Assembly (NCBI RefSeq): GCF_024713975.1
Contig: NC_091099.1
Span: forward strand, 5,892,501 to 5,956,500
Source of the DNA: Paralichthys olivaceus
Taxonomy: Eukaryota; Chordata; Actinopteri; Pleuronectiformes; Paralichthyidae
Direction: 5' to 3'
Length of the DNA stretch: 64,000 bases
Shown here: piece by piece, positions 13,681 through 27,100 of the stretch
Layout: every line of letters begins with the position of its first letter
Numbering within the stretch: position 1 is the stretch's first letter
Position numbers and translations under genes: made by a program
The notes under the pieces: model-generated
The model's input: only the letters and a program-made list of their open reading frames with translations
What the model was told of the DNA's origin: nothing
Databases searched by the model: none

Positions 13681-15101
13681 CTGGATGACAAAATGGAGGC
13701 AGACAGAGAAAAGAGATTAATTCAGATATATTGTCATCATTTAACCTCGTCAGGGTCTGAAGTGACCACCTGGTGAATGTTGGATCTATTAATATCAATA
13801 ATAATCAACCAATGATACCGTTCACAAGCCAAGAGACCAACCCCTCTGGCTCTGGTCACAGAACGTTTCCTACAGAATACATTTATGTTAATGAACTGGA
13901 TGAGATGGATTTAAGTGAAAATTCTGAATTTGTAATTCTTGGCAGGTTAGTTTTTTAAGCCCAGCGTTCCAGGCCAGATGTTGGCAGGTGAGAAGTTAAG
14001 TTTTGACACCGAGCTGCTGAAATGCCAGAGAAAAATAAATAAATAAATAAGTTTTCCTTTTGGTTGTAATGTGCTTTAGTCAGTGTGGTTTTGTAGAGAA
14101 ATGTAAAAAAATAAAAAAATAATCTAAACTGTGACATTGATTTGGCCTCATAATAACAATTTGCACTTTCTAACAGCTAAACTTTAGCAAAACACATGTG
14201 ACACAAGCTGACAGGTTTTTACTAAGAAAGGGCAGCAAGTACTAATTCGTTGTAACACATTTCCTGCTCACAACACAAGCACAGACCCACACACACATAC
14301 ACACACACAACGACGTATAAACACACACACGCACACAAGTGTTGAGTTGAGGAATGACAGACGTCTGCAGCTGGGAGGCGAGGCATGCCAAAACTTCCTG
14401 TCTGTCCCCCTCTTTAGCGCCCACCACATAACTTCTACTACAAATAATGTGAACCTACACGGAGGAGCACTCGGCGTACCTTCAAGACACAAAGAACAAA
14501 GCATCCTGTTAATAGCTTCCAGAGGTTTATCTGACCTCAATAAAAATCAGTATGACACCGAAGCCCGGAGGTGTTGGTGAGATCAAGACTGAAACTGAAC
14601 TGGATGAGTCATTTACCTTCTCTACCTTCATGTCCTTGTTCAGTGATGTGCTATTTCTGAGATGTTAGCTCACATAATGACTTTCTCTTTCCCCCTCTGT
14701 CTAACACTTCAACGTGTTTCTGTGTGATTCATGGTTACAGTAAACCATTATGTGCTGATGTCATTTGACATCACTTCCCAAAAACTGAGGGCTGTCTCAG
14801 CCTTTTCACCCCCGCCCTCAACTCTTTCTCTCTATCATGCTCCTCATCAGGGCTGAGACAGCTGCACGCAGCCGAACGCTCGCGCTCGCATCTACATAAA
14901 AAAGGTGTTTTTGGGGGGAAAAGTGGGGAAACTCACAGAAGGTGCGAGCAATAAAAGGTAATGCTCCATCTGTTGGTGTATAATAACCTGATGGCCGTAA
15001 AGGACACACACACACACACACACAGACACACACAAACACACACTAGTCAGAGAGAGGATAAGGCCTGACACATCTGAATATCATCAGGATGGCAAAGAGG
15101 G

Positions 15102-15140
<39 letters not shown>

Positions 15141-18100
15141 TGAGAGAAAGAACGAGAGAGAGAGAGAGTTAAAGTAAAGTGAGAGAGCAAGGGCAAGCTG
15201 TCTGGGAGGAGAAACAGTAAAAGAAGAGCTTTGTCAAAAATTCAGCTTCAGATCAGTTTGTGACGCACGTTGAACCTGTCAATCAACAGAAGTGGAAAAA
15301 CAGGAAATACAGATGGGCAGCAAAAAAAACCTTTCTTTCTTTCTTTCTTATGCTCACTTATTTAAAGTTTAAAGTTATTTCTTGAAATTTAAATCCATCT
15401 GAAACTGTCATACCATTTCATCAAATTTCGCACATCCACCGTGTCTTAATACAACAAACAGAATTCCCCCAGTTTCGTTAAAATCTTGTGAACGCATTCA
15501 AACAACGCGGGCGCTCTTGTAGCTTATTACACTTTCATAAAGTCAGTTAATAATAAGCCAAAAGGTCTTGTGTCTACATCAGTCGCTGGCTGCCCTGCTT
15601 GACTCCCCCCCTCTGCCTCTGCGGCCTTTCTTTCTTCCTCCTCCTCCTCCTCCTCCTCCTCCTTGTCTTCCTGGGTCTGCTGTTCTTTTCCCCCCTCCCA
15701 CCAGAGGAGAGGGGAAGTCCAAGAGAGGGCAACCTCCAAATAAGTTCCATTAATCACAGGCAAGAGTCTAATGTAACTAATATTTTACAATTAGAGGAGA
15801 CAGCAGTGGGCTCGCAGCCATCCATCTCTTCACCACATGATCCTCCATTTATGGGCCGCTCCAGCCACAGCTTCAGACCGGCCACACACACAAACACAAA
15901 TACACCCACATGCATGTACGTACACATACAGTGTGCTATACATGTTCACGTGCACACATGCACAAATAGTCTGAACAGGAAATGGGAGGGGTGGGACTGT
16001 GCGGTGACGAGAGACAGAGTGAAGATGTGTAAATAGTAAAAGGAAAAACATAATTTTCAAAAAATTCATTTTTCCACCAGTCGTGTTGACACTGAACTCG
16101 TCAAAGTAATTACGGAGATCAAGGAACATGGCATCATCGCTGCAACTACATCAATCAGACCGTAAATGAGTTTATCCTCACAATCGAATCCACTTTATCA
16201 AGAGTGAAGTCTAAACGTGAGCACACCTGGAATCCTCATTCTCATGTTGCACAGGAAATGAGCTAAAATATCAAAAAAATTCCATCTAGTGGACTTGAGT
16301 CTGCGCAGCAGCAACTGGGGCAAGGACCTGAGCGTTAGCGAGGTCTTGCTGATACATGCGCTTGACCAATCGTGAGTCAGGCTCAGCTGTCAATCACGAT
16401 GTTTCACCCCATTTTATATAACTATAAAATTAACAAATAACAAATAAAAACCAAACTTACCTGAAATATGAGCACCTAAACATACATCCGTGTGAAAAAT
16501 GTCAGAAACAATATTTGAAAATCATTTCTTTGACGTGGACATTTGTGTTTTGTTTACTTCCTCTAACATGGAGGAGGCGAGATTTATGACCTTTACTCCA
16601 GCCAGCCTCTGGGGGGCGATGGAAATGCTTTGGCTTCACTTTTGGGGGGCTGTCATGTCGTCTTTCCTTATATACAGTCTATGGTGCAAGACTATAGCAA
16701 GTATGCTACGTGCGCTGTCTGCTGCACAAACTGTGATGAATGCTCACAGCGAACAGTTTGAGATGTAGCTGTTCAGCTTCCCTTTAAAAAAAACTTTGGC
16801 CAACCTGTGGTTTCGTGTTAAAGTTTTGTATCAGAACTCTGTGAAACCAAATCTTGTTGCTTTTATGCTTTGCTTCATCAGACTGGGGTTAATCTTGTGT
16901 TTAGCAAATGTAGAACAGTTCCTTTAAAGACAAGTTTGTCATCAGGGCTGGAATCTTGGGAGTAAATGTCTGGTAAAATGTTTTGTCTTTTATTTATATG
17001 TTAGTATCATCATCTTAATTCAGATATCTGTTGATGTGAATAATAATTTGACCAATTCTATCGATCAATCAAAAACGTTTTTATAAATCACATTTAAAAC
17101 AAATCAACTGCAGCTCCAAGTGCTTTACAGGCGATACACAGGTATAAAAAATTATTAATGTGTTCAAAATGCTCTCATACATTGTAAAAGATTACAAAGT
17201 AAATGAAACAAGAAAACATTAATAAAACAAGAAAAAAATAAATAATAAAAAGAAAGAGATTATAACATAGACACTGAAAAGAATAACAAATAAAATAATA
17301 TATCACAATTAATTCAGTTTAAACAAATTATAAAACATTCTACAAATTATAAAACAATACACGAAAGTCAGGTTGAGAGGATGTTTTTTTAAGTTTACAT
17401 TTAAAAGCATCTACATTTTCAGCTCCTGTCATTTTATTCTCAACAAACGTGTTCAGCTCATGTTTAGAGAACTTTGAACATTTCAATTAGAGCTTTGGGT
17501 TCATTCAACCTGCTCATGCTTCTAGGTGAGACATGTTGAAACTCAAATATTTTACAGAGTTTCCCCTTGTTCTAGAAGTAAGTGCATAATTGCGTGAGTT
17601 TGTAAACATATATATATATTGCATCTGCATGCATTTCGTCCCATGTGTTAGTGTGTTGTGTTGTGCTGTGGGAGTGTGTTGTGTGTCACAGGCTGACATA
17701 ATGACCATGATGACAGTGGCGGGGCCGTCGGGGGCCAGAGGAGCTGAATGGTGACGGATGACACAGACCTGAGCTCTGATGGCACACAGACAGTGAGTGA
17801 TGACTGCACATCCTTCCCAGAGCTCCACCCTTCATTATCTCTACGGGGAGAGGCCCGGCACAAAGGCAGGCCGCGCTGCCCTCTCGCTGCCCTCAAACGA
17901 CATCTGCTCATGGAGACAGCCGCACTACCGCTCCTCTTTCACCTCGCTGTCGCTCCATCTATCTCCATCTATGGTGATCTTTCTCGCTCCTTTTCTCTCT
18001 CCTTTTCTCTCACTCTCTGTCACCCTCTCCGCGGAGGGTACAGGGAGGTCAGACAATGAGATAATGACTCAACCCTTTCAACCTTTCAAATCAGGGGCCT

Positions 18101-21100
18101 TTTTCTCTCTCTCTCTTTCTGTCCTGTGTGTTCTTTCATTCTTAATCCCGTCTTTATCGATCTTCTCATATTCACTAGTTCTCACGTGTCTGAGGTCTGC
18201 TCTGATGCCACATGAGGAGACGGGTAGTTTCGTTAACTGGTTAACTGCTTCACAGGAGACTCACTAACCTGAAGGCATCAGAGTGTGACATGACTATAAT
18301 CTCAAAAACATCTGCCATTAATGTGCCTGTGAAATATGAATGCATCCCATATGATGAGACATTTTGAAGCCGATGGCATCTTTAACCATTTAGAGTGGTG
18401 AATGTTGCCATCTAGTGTTTTGGCGTGAGCGGTGCAGGGATGAGAGTGTGTATAAAACACAAGGGAGGGCTCAGTGAGACTAATGAGCATGCAGACAGGT
18501 TCAACCAGAGGTCACCATCTGGCCAATTACCACTGCTGGCACATTGGAGCCGACCTGAACTGTCATCACAAACACATCACTCCATGTCCAAACTGCCCGG
18601 CAATATGTCACCATGCCACTCGACGTGCCATACAGTATGGAGAGGATGGGGGCAACAGGAGACAGCCCCATGACAAAGCCACCTGGTCAACACCGCAGAC
18701 AGGCCAGGCTGCCGGGCCACCTGCTTGGTTGGATTTTAGAGGGCACTCCATGGCCTCTCAATGTCAGCTACCTGTCTGGATGTCCGGTTTGACTGACAGG
18801 TGTTTATTGTGTCTGTTTGGCGTCTGCCTCGTCTGGGGTGGGGGTGGGGTATGCCGGATCAATATGCAGCAGACAAAAGGTGAGAGAGGCCTGAAATAAC
18901 TTCGGAGAATAAACTGGTCTGATTTCTGAGATGCTGCTGGAATACACTGGTTTTAAGAAATGCCAGTTGTTGTGTTGCTGTTTTAAAAAACACGAGGTTT
19001 GCTAAAAAGGGTGATTTAAAACTGCCTGATTTCTGATTTTTTTCCAATCCAAACAGCATTATCTCTCATAAAACCGAGGGAGAAACACGAACGCTGTGAC
19101 GGCTTTGACAGAAGTTGAAGGGGGGGGGGGTGCTTTTTTTGGAAATATTATAATAACCATCTGTACAATCAAATACAAAACTACGTCTTGCTGTTAGAAT
19201 CACAAAGAAAGGGAACAGATGTTAATCCCTAATGGAGTTGACAGGCACTTTCCTGTCTTTCACATGAGCATATTGAGTTTCTGAATAAGAGGGGGATCAG
19301 AGGGAAGGTGTATCATGTTGCACTCATAATACATGCATATCAAAGACCCCAGCTGTTGGATCCCCTCTCCTGAGAGACAGCATTATTAAATCTGCACTCA
19401 GCAAGCATATCACACCAGCGCAAGAGCTTTAAGCCTCTCCATCAGTGGGCTCCACTGGCTTGGGCGATTTGTAACCTATCACACGCGGATATCATCATCC
19501 TTTTTAAAGTGTAGGGGTAATCAGTGCCACACACCTGTGTCTTCTTTTGCCCTTATTTCAGATCAGAGATAAGATCTGGCGAGAAGAAGGAGAAGAAGAA
19601 GAAAAAACTTAAGTGCTGTGAGGATAAGGGAAGCGTGTTGTTCGTAATTGGAATGATTCATTCACAGGCTCACACTCGCTCTTCACACGTCTGCTGTCAG
19701 GTGATGAGTTCTGGGATACTGCCAAAAACTTTTGGGGGGATTTCTATAAAGCAGCTTCCTTGTTGCTGACAATGTCACAGAAGAACTATACAAAACATAT
19801 ATTATATGTAGAATTGTATTAACTGATTGTGATATTGTAATATAAGAGGAGAGAGCAAGATGGCAAAATCTGAATGACCAGTCTTTGTCCACTAGGTGGC
19901 AATAGATACCTTCAAATCTGAAGAGTGCTGGCTATATCTTGATCACTGTGACAGCTGTGTTTAACATACATGTCATGACATATAAGCTGATGCTCACCTG
20001 ATGCAGCTTCTTTCTCCATATTCCCGCCTGCGTTCAGACCGGCTTTGTGTGCAGCAGCAGGTGCACTGCTCAGGCTCCCCTGGGACCTGAGGAAGGAGAG
20101 CAGGCCGCCCTGGTACTGGAGTGGATCGGCCTGTCCTGGAGTCAGGTTCTCCAGAGAGTGGATGGGAGACTCAGCCACGCCTCTGCCCCACTGCCCTGGC
20201 TTCTCCTGCATCTCTGGACCCTGGAAATCAGTGCTGGCGTGCTCCAGCAGCTCCTGCGGCTCGGGTACATTATTTTTCAGCATCTGCCACTTGGCAGCAT
20301 CGTCATTCTCGTCCTCCCCCCCTTGCTCGGATTTCTCAAATTCCCCCTCACCATTGTGACAAGCGGAGCCTCCTTTCTGTGTGCTCATCTCCTCTTTTGT
20401 TGCCTGCACCAAAAGGTCACACTGATACCCAGGTTTCACACTGAGTTCAGCTGCGGCATTGGGGTAACTTTGTAGCTGCCGGGTAATGGAGGAGGACAGT
20501 CCATTGCTGAAAACGCCAGACATCTGCACCGATACAGCAGGAGACATGGCTGAATGGGAGTTGAAGGACTCTGGCCTGACAGACAGGTCTAAGGGCTCAT
20601 ACTGGGACTTACTGATTTGAGAGGATAAGGGGCCGGCTACATCTTTGTCAGTGAGGTCAGGCTGCTTGTTGACGAGTAGGGGGGTTTCACTGTGGTTCTC
20701 CAGACCAAGGTAGTGACCTGCTGCCGGGCTCCAGTCTTCGCTGGATCTGGGTCTGAGCTTGGAGTTGGGGCTGGAGCTGCTGCTGCTGCTGCTGGGCTGC
20801 AGAGGAGAAGAAAGATCCCTGCTGTTCTGCCAGTGGGGGAAGTGGTAGCGTTCCAGATGGAAACCAAGGGAGACTGTCTGTGCAGTGGTGTAGTCACTGG
20901 AGAGCGGACACCTGTAGACTTTCTCACCTACCACAGAGAATAACAGCAAAAACATAACACAATACGAATCAGATCAGGAAACTATGTGTACATGAGGCAT
21001 ACTGAGCATTTTGTTCTGAGAAAAGTAGCAACAACTGTTGTCTAAACATGAAAAATGCTGCAATCCCACACCAGGCTGAGTTGAATGATTTAAGCACTGC

Positions 21101-24100
21101 CCTGCAGTAAATCAAGCTTGTAATCAGCTTTCAGCTCCAGTGATCCATCATTTTACAGTATGGACGCCACCACCATGTGCAATAAATACACCCAAAGATG
21201 TTAACACCAAACAAGATTCTTCCAGAAATAATAAACAGGGGAAATTGTAAAGCAACCAGAACAAGGCAAAAAAAAAAAAAACCTCATTCCATCAAAACCA
21301 GTAAGTGAGGATCCCAGTCAGAAATAACAAAGTCCAACATGTGAGCACTTCTGATTAACTGCACCATGAAGTGCAGTTGAGTTTATTTTTGCTTCATACT
21401 TGAAAAATGGTGCGATAGAAACATAATTCAGAAAGTACAAAGGGTATTATTGTGGTGAATGACAAAGGGCAATTTTTCTCCCTTTAGCCGATGAATAATA
21501 TCCATGTGGATACAAGATTTGATCCTTCACACCATAACTTTTAATTAAAGGTAATTTAAATGTCCTTCTCCCTCTGTTTACCCACAGTTTAATCCTTATA
21601 GCTATCACAGAAACACCCTCCAGGGTTAAACACACTCCCTGTGACCATTTTGAGTTAGTGATTGTCTGGGACCTCAGCCTTGCACTGTCTTTAAATAGCC
21701 CAGCTGTTTCGCTGCCATTCCAATTACAGTAAAAGTCATCCGACGCCATTAAGCCACAAATATTGGCAGTTTATTGCCCAACACTCTCCTGGCATTTGAA
21801 GGTCAGGTCATACATTATACTGTGTCTTTTAGGGATGCGTCTGGGATAGGGAGATAAACCCACCACCATTAATTTAATTCTATGCATATTGATGCCTTAT
21901 TGTTCTTCTTTAATGGACTAATATCTGAGTTACAACAGTGATTCATCCCCGCCAGAGAAATATCAATTTCATAAACCTCAAGATCTGACCCTGAGGTAAT
22001 TCACTGAGGTAAATCTCAATCTAATGATCTGCAGTTGTTACTTTACTTTGTTGCAAACTTTAATAGAAAAACCACCATTGTGAGCTGAATGGTGATAAAG
22101 GGAGGCTGTTTTCCACCATTTCAAATGTACAAAATGTTCAAATAACACCCGTGAATTAATCAAATGGAGCTGAACCTAACATCATTGAAATATCACGGCT
22201 AAAATGGCAAATTCATGTCCTTGAATTAAAGACAGACGACCCGGTTTGCGCTTTACAGCACGAGTGTGTGTGTGTCTGCAATGTTTACAGTATGTTTGAT
22301 TTGATGCGTGCGTACATTTAACGTGCACACCCACATGCACAGTTTTGCAAGAGCAGGAAAGAGACTTCAACAGTGCCACACCCTTGTCTCCAGTAACAAG
22401 ACAAAAAAATTCAAACAGCTTAATGGAACTCTTTCAGACACACGCCATACATCTCAATTATTCTGTGGCTTTAATTACGATGACATTAGGGGCCGGCTCC
22501 AAATGCAGAAAACACACATATCTGACCTCATCTTTCAGCACGATGCTTCTTCCTAAACCCATTTGCCAGCCTCTACACGGAGAGCGGTAAAAACAACACA
22601 AAGACTGAAGACTCTGCCTTTTCTCTCTCTTCCGTTTGGACGGGTGCCATCTTTGTGATTGCCTGGTTCATGCTAACTTAATCAGTTTAAGATTTACTTA
22701 CACTGCCGAGGCTCACATTATGTGAGGGGAGTAATTTTAGAGCTTAGATTTATCAAGCAAAAACTCCAATTACTGCATCATTACAAACCCGAGCCTCTCT
22801 CACCTAACAGAGCATCTAATGAAGTGATGCGTATGAGTTATCTGCTCTTACTGGATGTGCAAGGCGAGGAGAGGGGGGGGGGGAAGGTAAATAAATAAGG
22901 AAAGAAACGCCTGAAGTGAGTCTATGAAAAAAAAAAAGCATGCAGCTGGGCTTGGACAAGTGATTCATTTCATATGGAAATAAGCTTCAAGATTTACAGC
23001 CATACATCACCGTCAATGCAATCACAGGCTCACATACTATATGCTTACACAGGCATTTGCCAGTTATACTGTAGCTGTCAAACTATACATACAGTGGAGC
23101 TTTGGCTTTTTCTATATGTGCAATCAAGCACCTGAAAGTGAAAAGCAGAGATGCATGGTAGCTGGTTGGGTTTAAGATGAAACAGAGTGAGAGTGAGAGT
23201 CACACACAAGACTGGTGAGGAAAACAGGGGCACCAGATGTTCTTTGATGTTTATAATAGCATATATTATTAATATTAATTAGACCACATAGTCAATGACG
23301 CATTTGGGACGTTTCCAAGTCAATTAAGCCAAATGGCATTCAGGAGACGGCGGAACAATATTTCAAGGCAGGTGTTCAGAACTCCCTGGGTAAATCTTTT
23401 TATCTGCATGCTAGGAAAACAAGCATTTTGAGCTTAATTTGAGCCTCATATCTGCAATAATAATTAAAAAGAGGATTAAAAGACAGAAGTGAGAGGGAAA
23501 CGGAAAAGCCAACAGGTAATCAGTTCTACAGAAACCAGTCGGGCTGACTGTGATCTCCGAATAAGAGCTGAGTTTGTGAAGCCAGAACACAGGACCGAGC
23601 CAGATAAGAAGTCGTTTAGTTAAAAAAGATGCTCTTACTGTCAGCAATCACAAAGAATGGGGCTGATGTAACTGGAGCAGCCGAATGAAAGTGATATTCT
23701 GTACAGCAGCAGCTTTATCTGTGTTTCTGGGTAAACCGCTGCTCATATTACCATTCACAGTTTTACAGACGCTTATCATTTCAGGCTCCCTTGGCTTTAA
23801 ACGCTTACAGTAAAAGTGGCATAAAAAAAGGGACAAAACACATGTGGGGACAACATCATTACATGGTGTCTGCTCATTGACCTTGAGGTTAAGAGTATTG
23901 AATGGGACTAATTAATAACTGTCAGAGCATTTTATGTTTGGGCATGTTTTTTATTTGGCGCTGGGATCTAACTGGTCCAATGTAGGTCAGAGGCCTGAAG
24001 TGTGCACCCTTCAATGGTTTATCATTTTAAGAAGAGCCGTTACTCTTAATCTCAGATTATAATTAAAGTCAAAGTGCATGTTCGAATCTGCCCTGATTAG

Positions 24101-27100
24101 ATATTGAGAGAAGTAATTCGTAACACACGCCCTCTATAGAAATCAAAGCGTGATTTCTAATTTCAGATGCCGCTTATTTGTGGTTAAGATCTAAATCCAA
24201 CCCTGTATCTGGATGTACCACGCAAAGAAGCCGTCTCTCACTCTGACAGCCATGACTGTACTATACTTGCTATCCATATTGAGGACATCAATAACTTCAT
24301 GACCACCATAGGCTGACTATGAATAATGCAGCCAGTAATTCTGGACTAATCAATGTTCCTCAAGCTGAACATCTGGCAGTGGTAATTCCTCCTCATGCAT
24401 CTCCGCTCTCCTGAATTAGAAAACGCTCGCTTTCTGCCGCTCTCTTTTTTCCTCCTCGTCCAACCATCCAGACAGGCAGACTTGATCAGTTACAACCCCC
24501 CACCTCTGAAAAAAAACTTATCCCTGTTATTAAACCCTCATCAAGTGGTGCGTGTTCTCCATATGTGTAGGATTTACCTATCTGTCCCGCAGCAGACCTG
24601 TGTGTTGAGCCAGGGCCAGCAGCGTGTGATTGTGTTAATTAATCTGTCATTGTGAGCGCAGGGAGCAGCTGCAGAGGTCTCTGGGATATATTGTCAGAGC
24701 TAAACAATGCGGTGCTAAGCCCCCAGAGTGAGTCTACCATTACACAGGACTAAGAACAGAGAGGAGAGGAGGAGAGGGGGAGAGAGAGCCTGCCGGATCC
24801 ATCATTGACTAAAGCAATGACGCCTGACCTTTACAATGAATTAGTTTCCATGCTTAATATTGACTGAAATTAGAGTCTGATACAGAATGTGCCATCCCAG
24901 AACTGTGCACACTCAAATCCTCAGCTAGCCAGCTATCATAAATGTTTCTGGAAGTGACACCGTATGGTCTTGAAGATAGCGAGGAGGAAGGAAAGCAAAA
25001 ACAACAGAGCCTGAATATGTTTTCTTAAAGAGCGACGGGAGAGGGATTTGGCCATCAACGGCAAGCATTTACATGTAAATACGCAGATACCAGTATGTGT
25101 GTACAATATGGAAACAAAACATCTAATGAGATTAGACTTGATCCATTTATCTCTGCTATGCGGCCATCATTTAGGAGGATGGTGGATCAAATCCCACAAG
25201 AGCGCATCATGACTCCATGTGCATAACAGCAGTGAGAAAAATAACCATAGTCCAAAGCTGTGAGGAAACGGAACAAAAGTTTGGCTTTATTTCTCCTCTC
25301 TTCTCTTAACAACGCTGTCATAGCAGTGATTTAGGCTCATGATAACATGTAAGCAGGATGCCATGACAAGAAAGGCATTTACCCAGAGAGCCAAATCATC
25401 CAAATCACCAGGTGGAACAGAAGACTATCAATAAAAATACCAGGTGGTAGATCAAATCATAAAAATCACTGGGTGGTATATATCAAATCATTAAAAACAC
25501 CAGATGGCATGCATTAACATCTTGTGCCCCCGTAGGCAAGGGGTGGGGATGTGACAGATATAAAATAGAGGGTACTAATTATCCCTACAATTCAACATGA
25601 TGCCATTATCTTTAAAAGGAAGACAAAGTCCTGGTGGATGACAGTAATGGCTGTGGTGTTGCTGACCCTGTGCTTCAGGCCCACCTACAGAGAGTGGGAA
25701 GAAAGATGAGGCCACAGCTTCTGATTTTATATCTTTAAAAAAAAAGATTATAAGAAGCACTAATCTGATTCTGATCCTTTTGTTGTGATTTTCTCAGCTG
25801 AGCTTCCTAATTTAAGTTATTACGTCCATTTCTTTCCATCATTTCAGCCATTTTAGTCATTGATTCTCATACTAGAGACATGTAATAATACATAGACATG
25901 ATATAATAAAGAGACACTTGAGCAATTCAGTATGTCACTTCCATAGAGTTGCCGTAGCGATGACAAAAAGATAGCCGCTTTCAGACATGCATTGAACTCC
26001 GGATATTCTCGTGTAATTATCCACAGGGGCTGTGTGTGAGAACGCAAATGTCAGCTGCTCTTCTCCAGAGTTTTTCCTGCCAGCCCCCTGGTAAAAACTC
26101 TGGAGAATGTCAGAGTGAGCCCGTGTGAGAATGCAGCAAAAAGATTTCCGGAGACTTCACTGCGAGCGACTGGATGCATTGATGACGTTACTAATACGCG
26201 ACAGGTGGAAAAACTGGAAAAAAGAGACAGTGTGCAAACTTCTCTGGATGAAAACCGTTTGTCATACACGTAGGAAATGCATCAAAGGTGTCAACTTGGA
26301 GATTCGAGAGCTGTGCGCTGGTGTCGGTGCGCTGTAAACAAAAACGTAATTTCAGCAGCGGAATTTATACGTCATTATGCTCTTGCCTCTGACACGTTCC
26401 TGCAGCATTTTTCATATTTGAAAGACGAAGTCCAGATAATGTCCAGACCCGATTGTCCGGACATTATCCAGACATCGTGTCTGAAAAAGTCTTATGGATG
26501 GAGACAAGTACTGTTACATTGTTCATTCAAATCTGTCTCAGATCTTTGTTGTTTTTCACCTCATTTTCTGTTTGTCTCGCTACTGTATACCGTCAAATAA
26601 AGACAAATAAGAAAAGATAATGGTCAGCAGAGGTTGAGATATAATTATGAGATATAATTCATGACATGAAAAAAAAATTTTGTGATGTCATCAGACTCAT
26701 TTTTCCAACTTTGGACAGTAAGCCATGAAAACAATTAGCTGTCTTCACAGGTTGAGTAGTACTTTAGAACTTTAACTGTTTGCTTTTGTTGACTGTTTAC
26801 CTGAAGCTGGAGAGGAAGCTTGTCGTTGATGGTCCAGTCCACTGCCGGAGAGGGCGTTACCCGTCTCTGCGATGATGTCCGTTGGCCCGTGATGACTCAC
26901 GCTGCCGGTGCTGCCGGGTCTGCTGATGGTCTTGGTGTCTGGGTCACTGAGACACAGCTTCCCATCGTCTGCAGGGAGACATCTCTCAGACAAGTAGGAG
27001 GTCTGGTCTTTAGGGCTGAACATTTGCTGTTCAACAGGCAGCCCTTGTGTCATGATCTGCCAGCCTGGGTAACTGCTGCTGCTGTTGAGTGTTTCCCTAT

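Larger units (their letters stand above)
13681..19997 (-). other. Second coding intron of the znf536-like gene
   Basis: About 6.3 kb between the last two coding exons. It contains CA/TG repeats at 15.0-15.14 kb, a CTC run at 15.64 kb, a teleost dispersed repeat at about 16.3-16.7 kb and a second degenerate repeat at 17.08-17.36 kb. No further zinc-finger exon was recognised on the minus strand. Confidence 0.7.
20928..26800 (-). other. First coding intron of the znf536-like gene
   Basis: About 5.9 kb. No ORF with C2H2 fingers lies here, so the two middle fingers of mammalian ZNF536 are not hidden in an extra exon that I can see. It contains an E-box tandem repeat (25.39-25.51 kb) and a MITE-like element (25.98-26.49 kb). 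Confidence 0.7.

Noticed and set aside
20045-20475. Plus-strand frames of 104-142 codons opposite the middle znf536 exon
   Set aside because: Antisense shadows of supported coding sequence.
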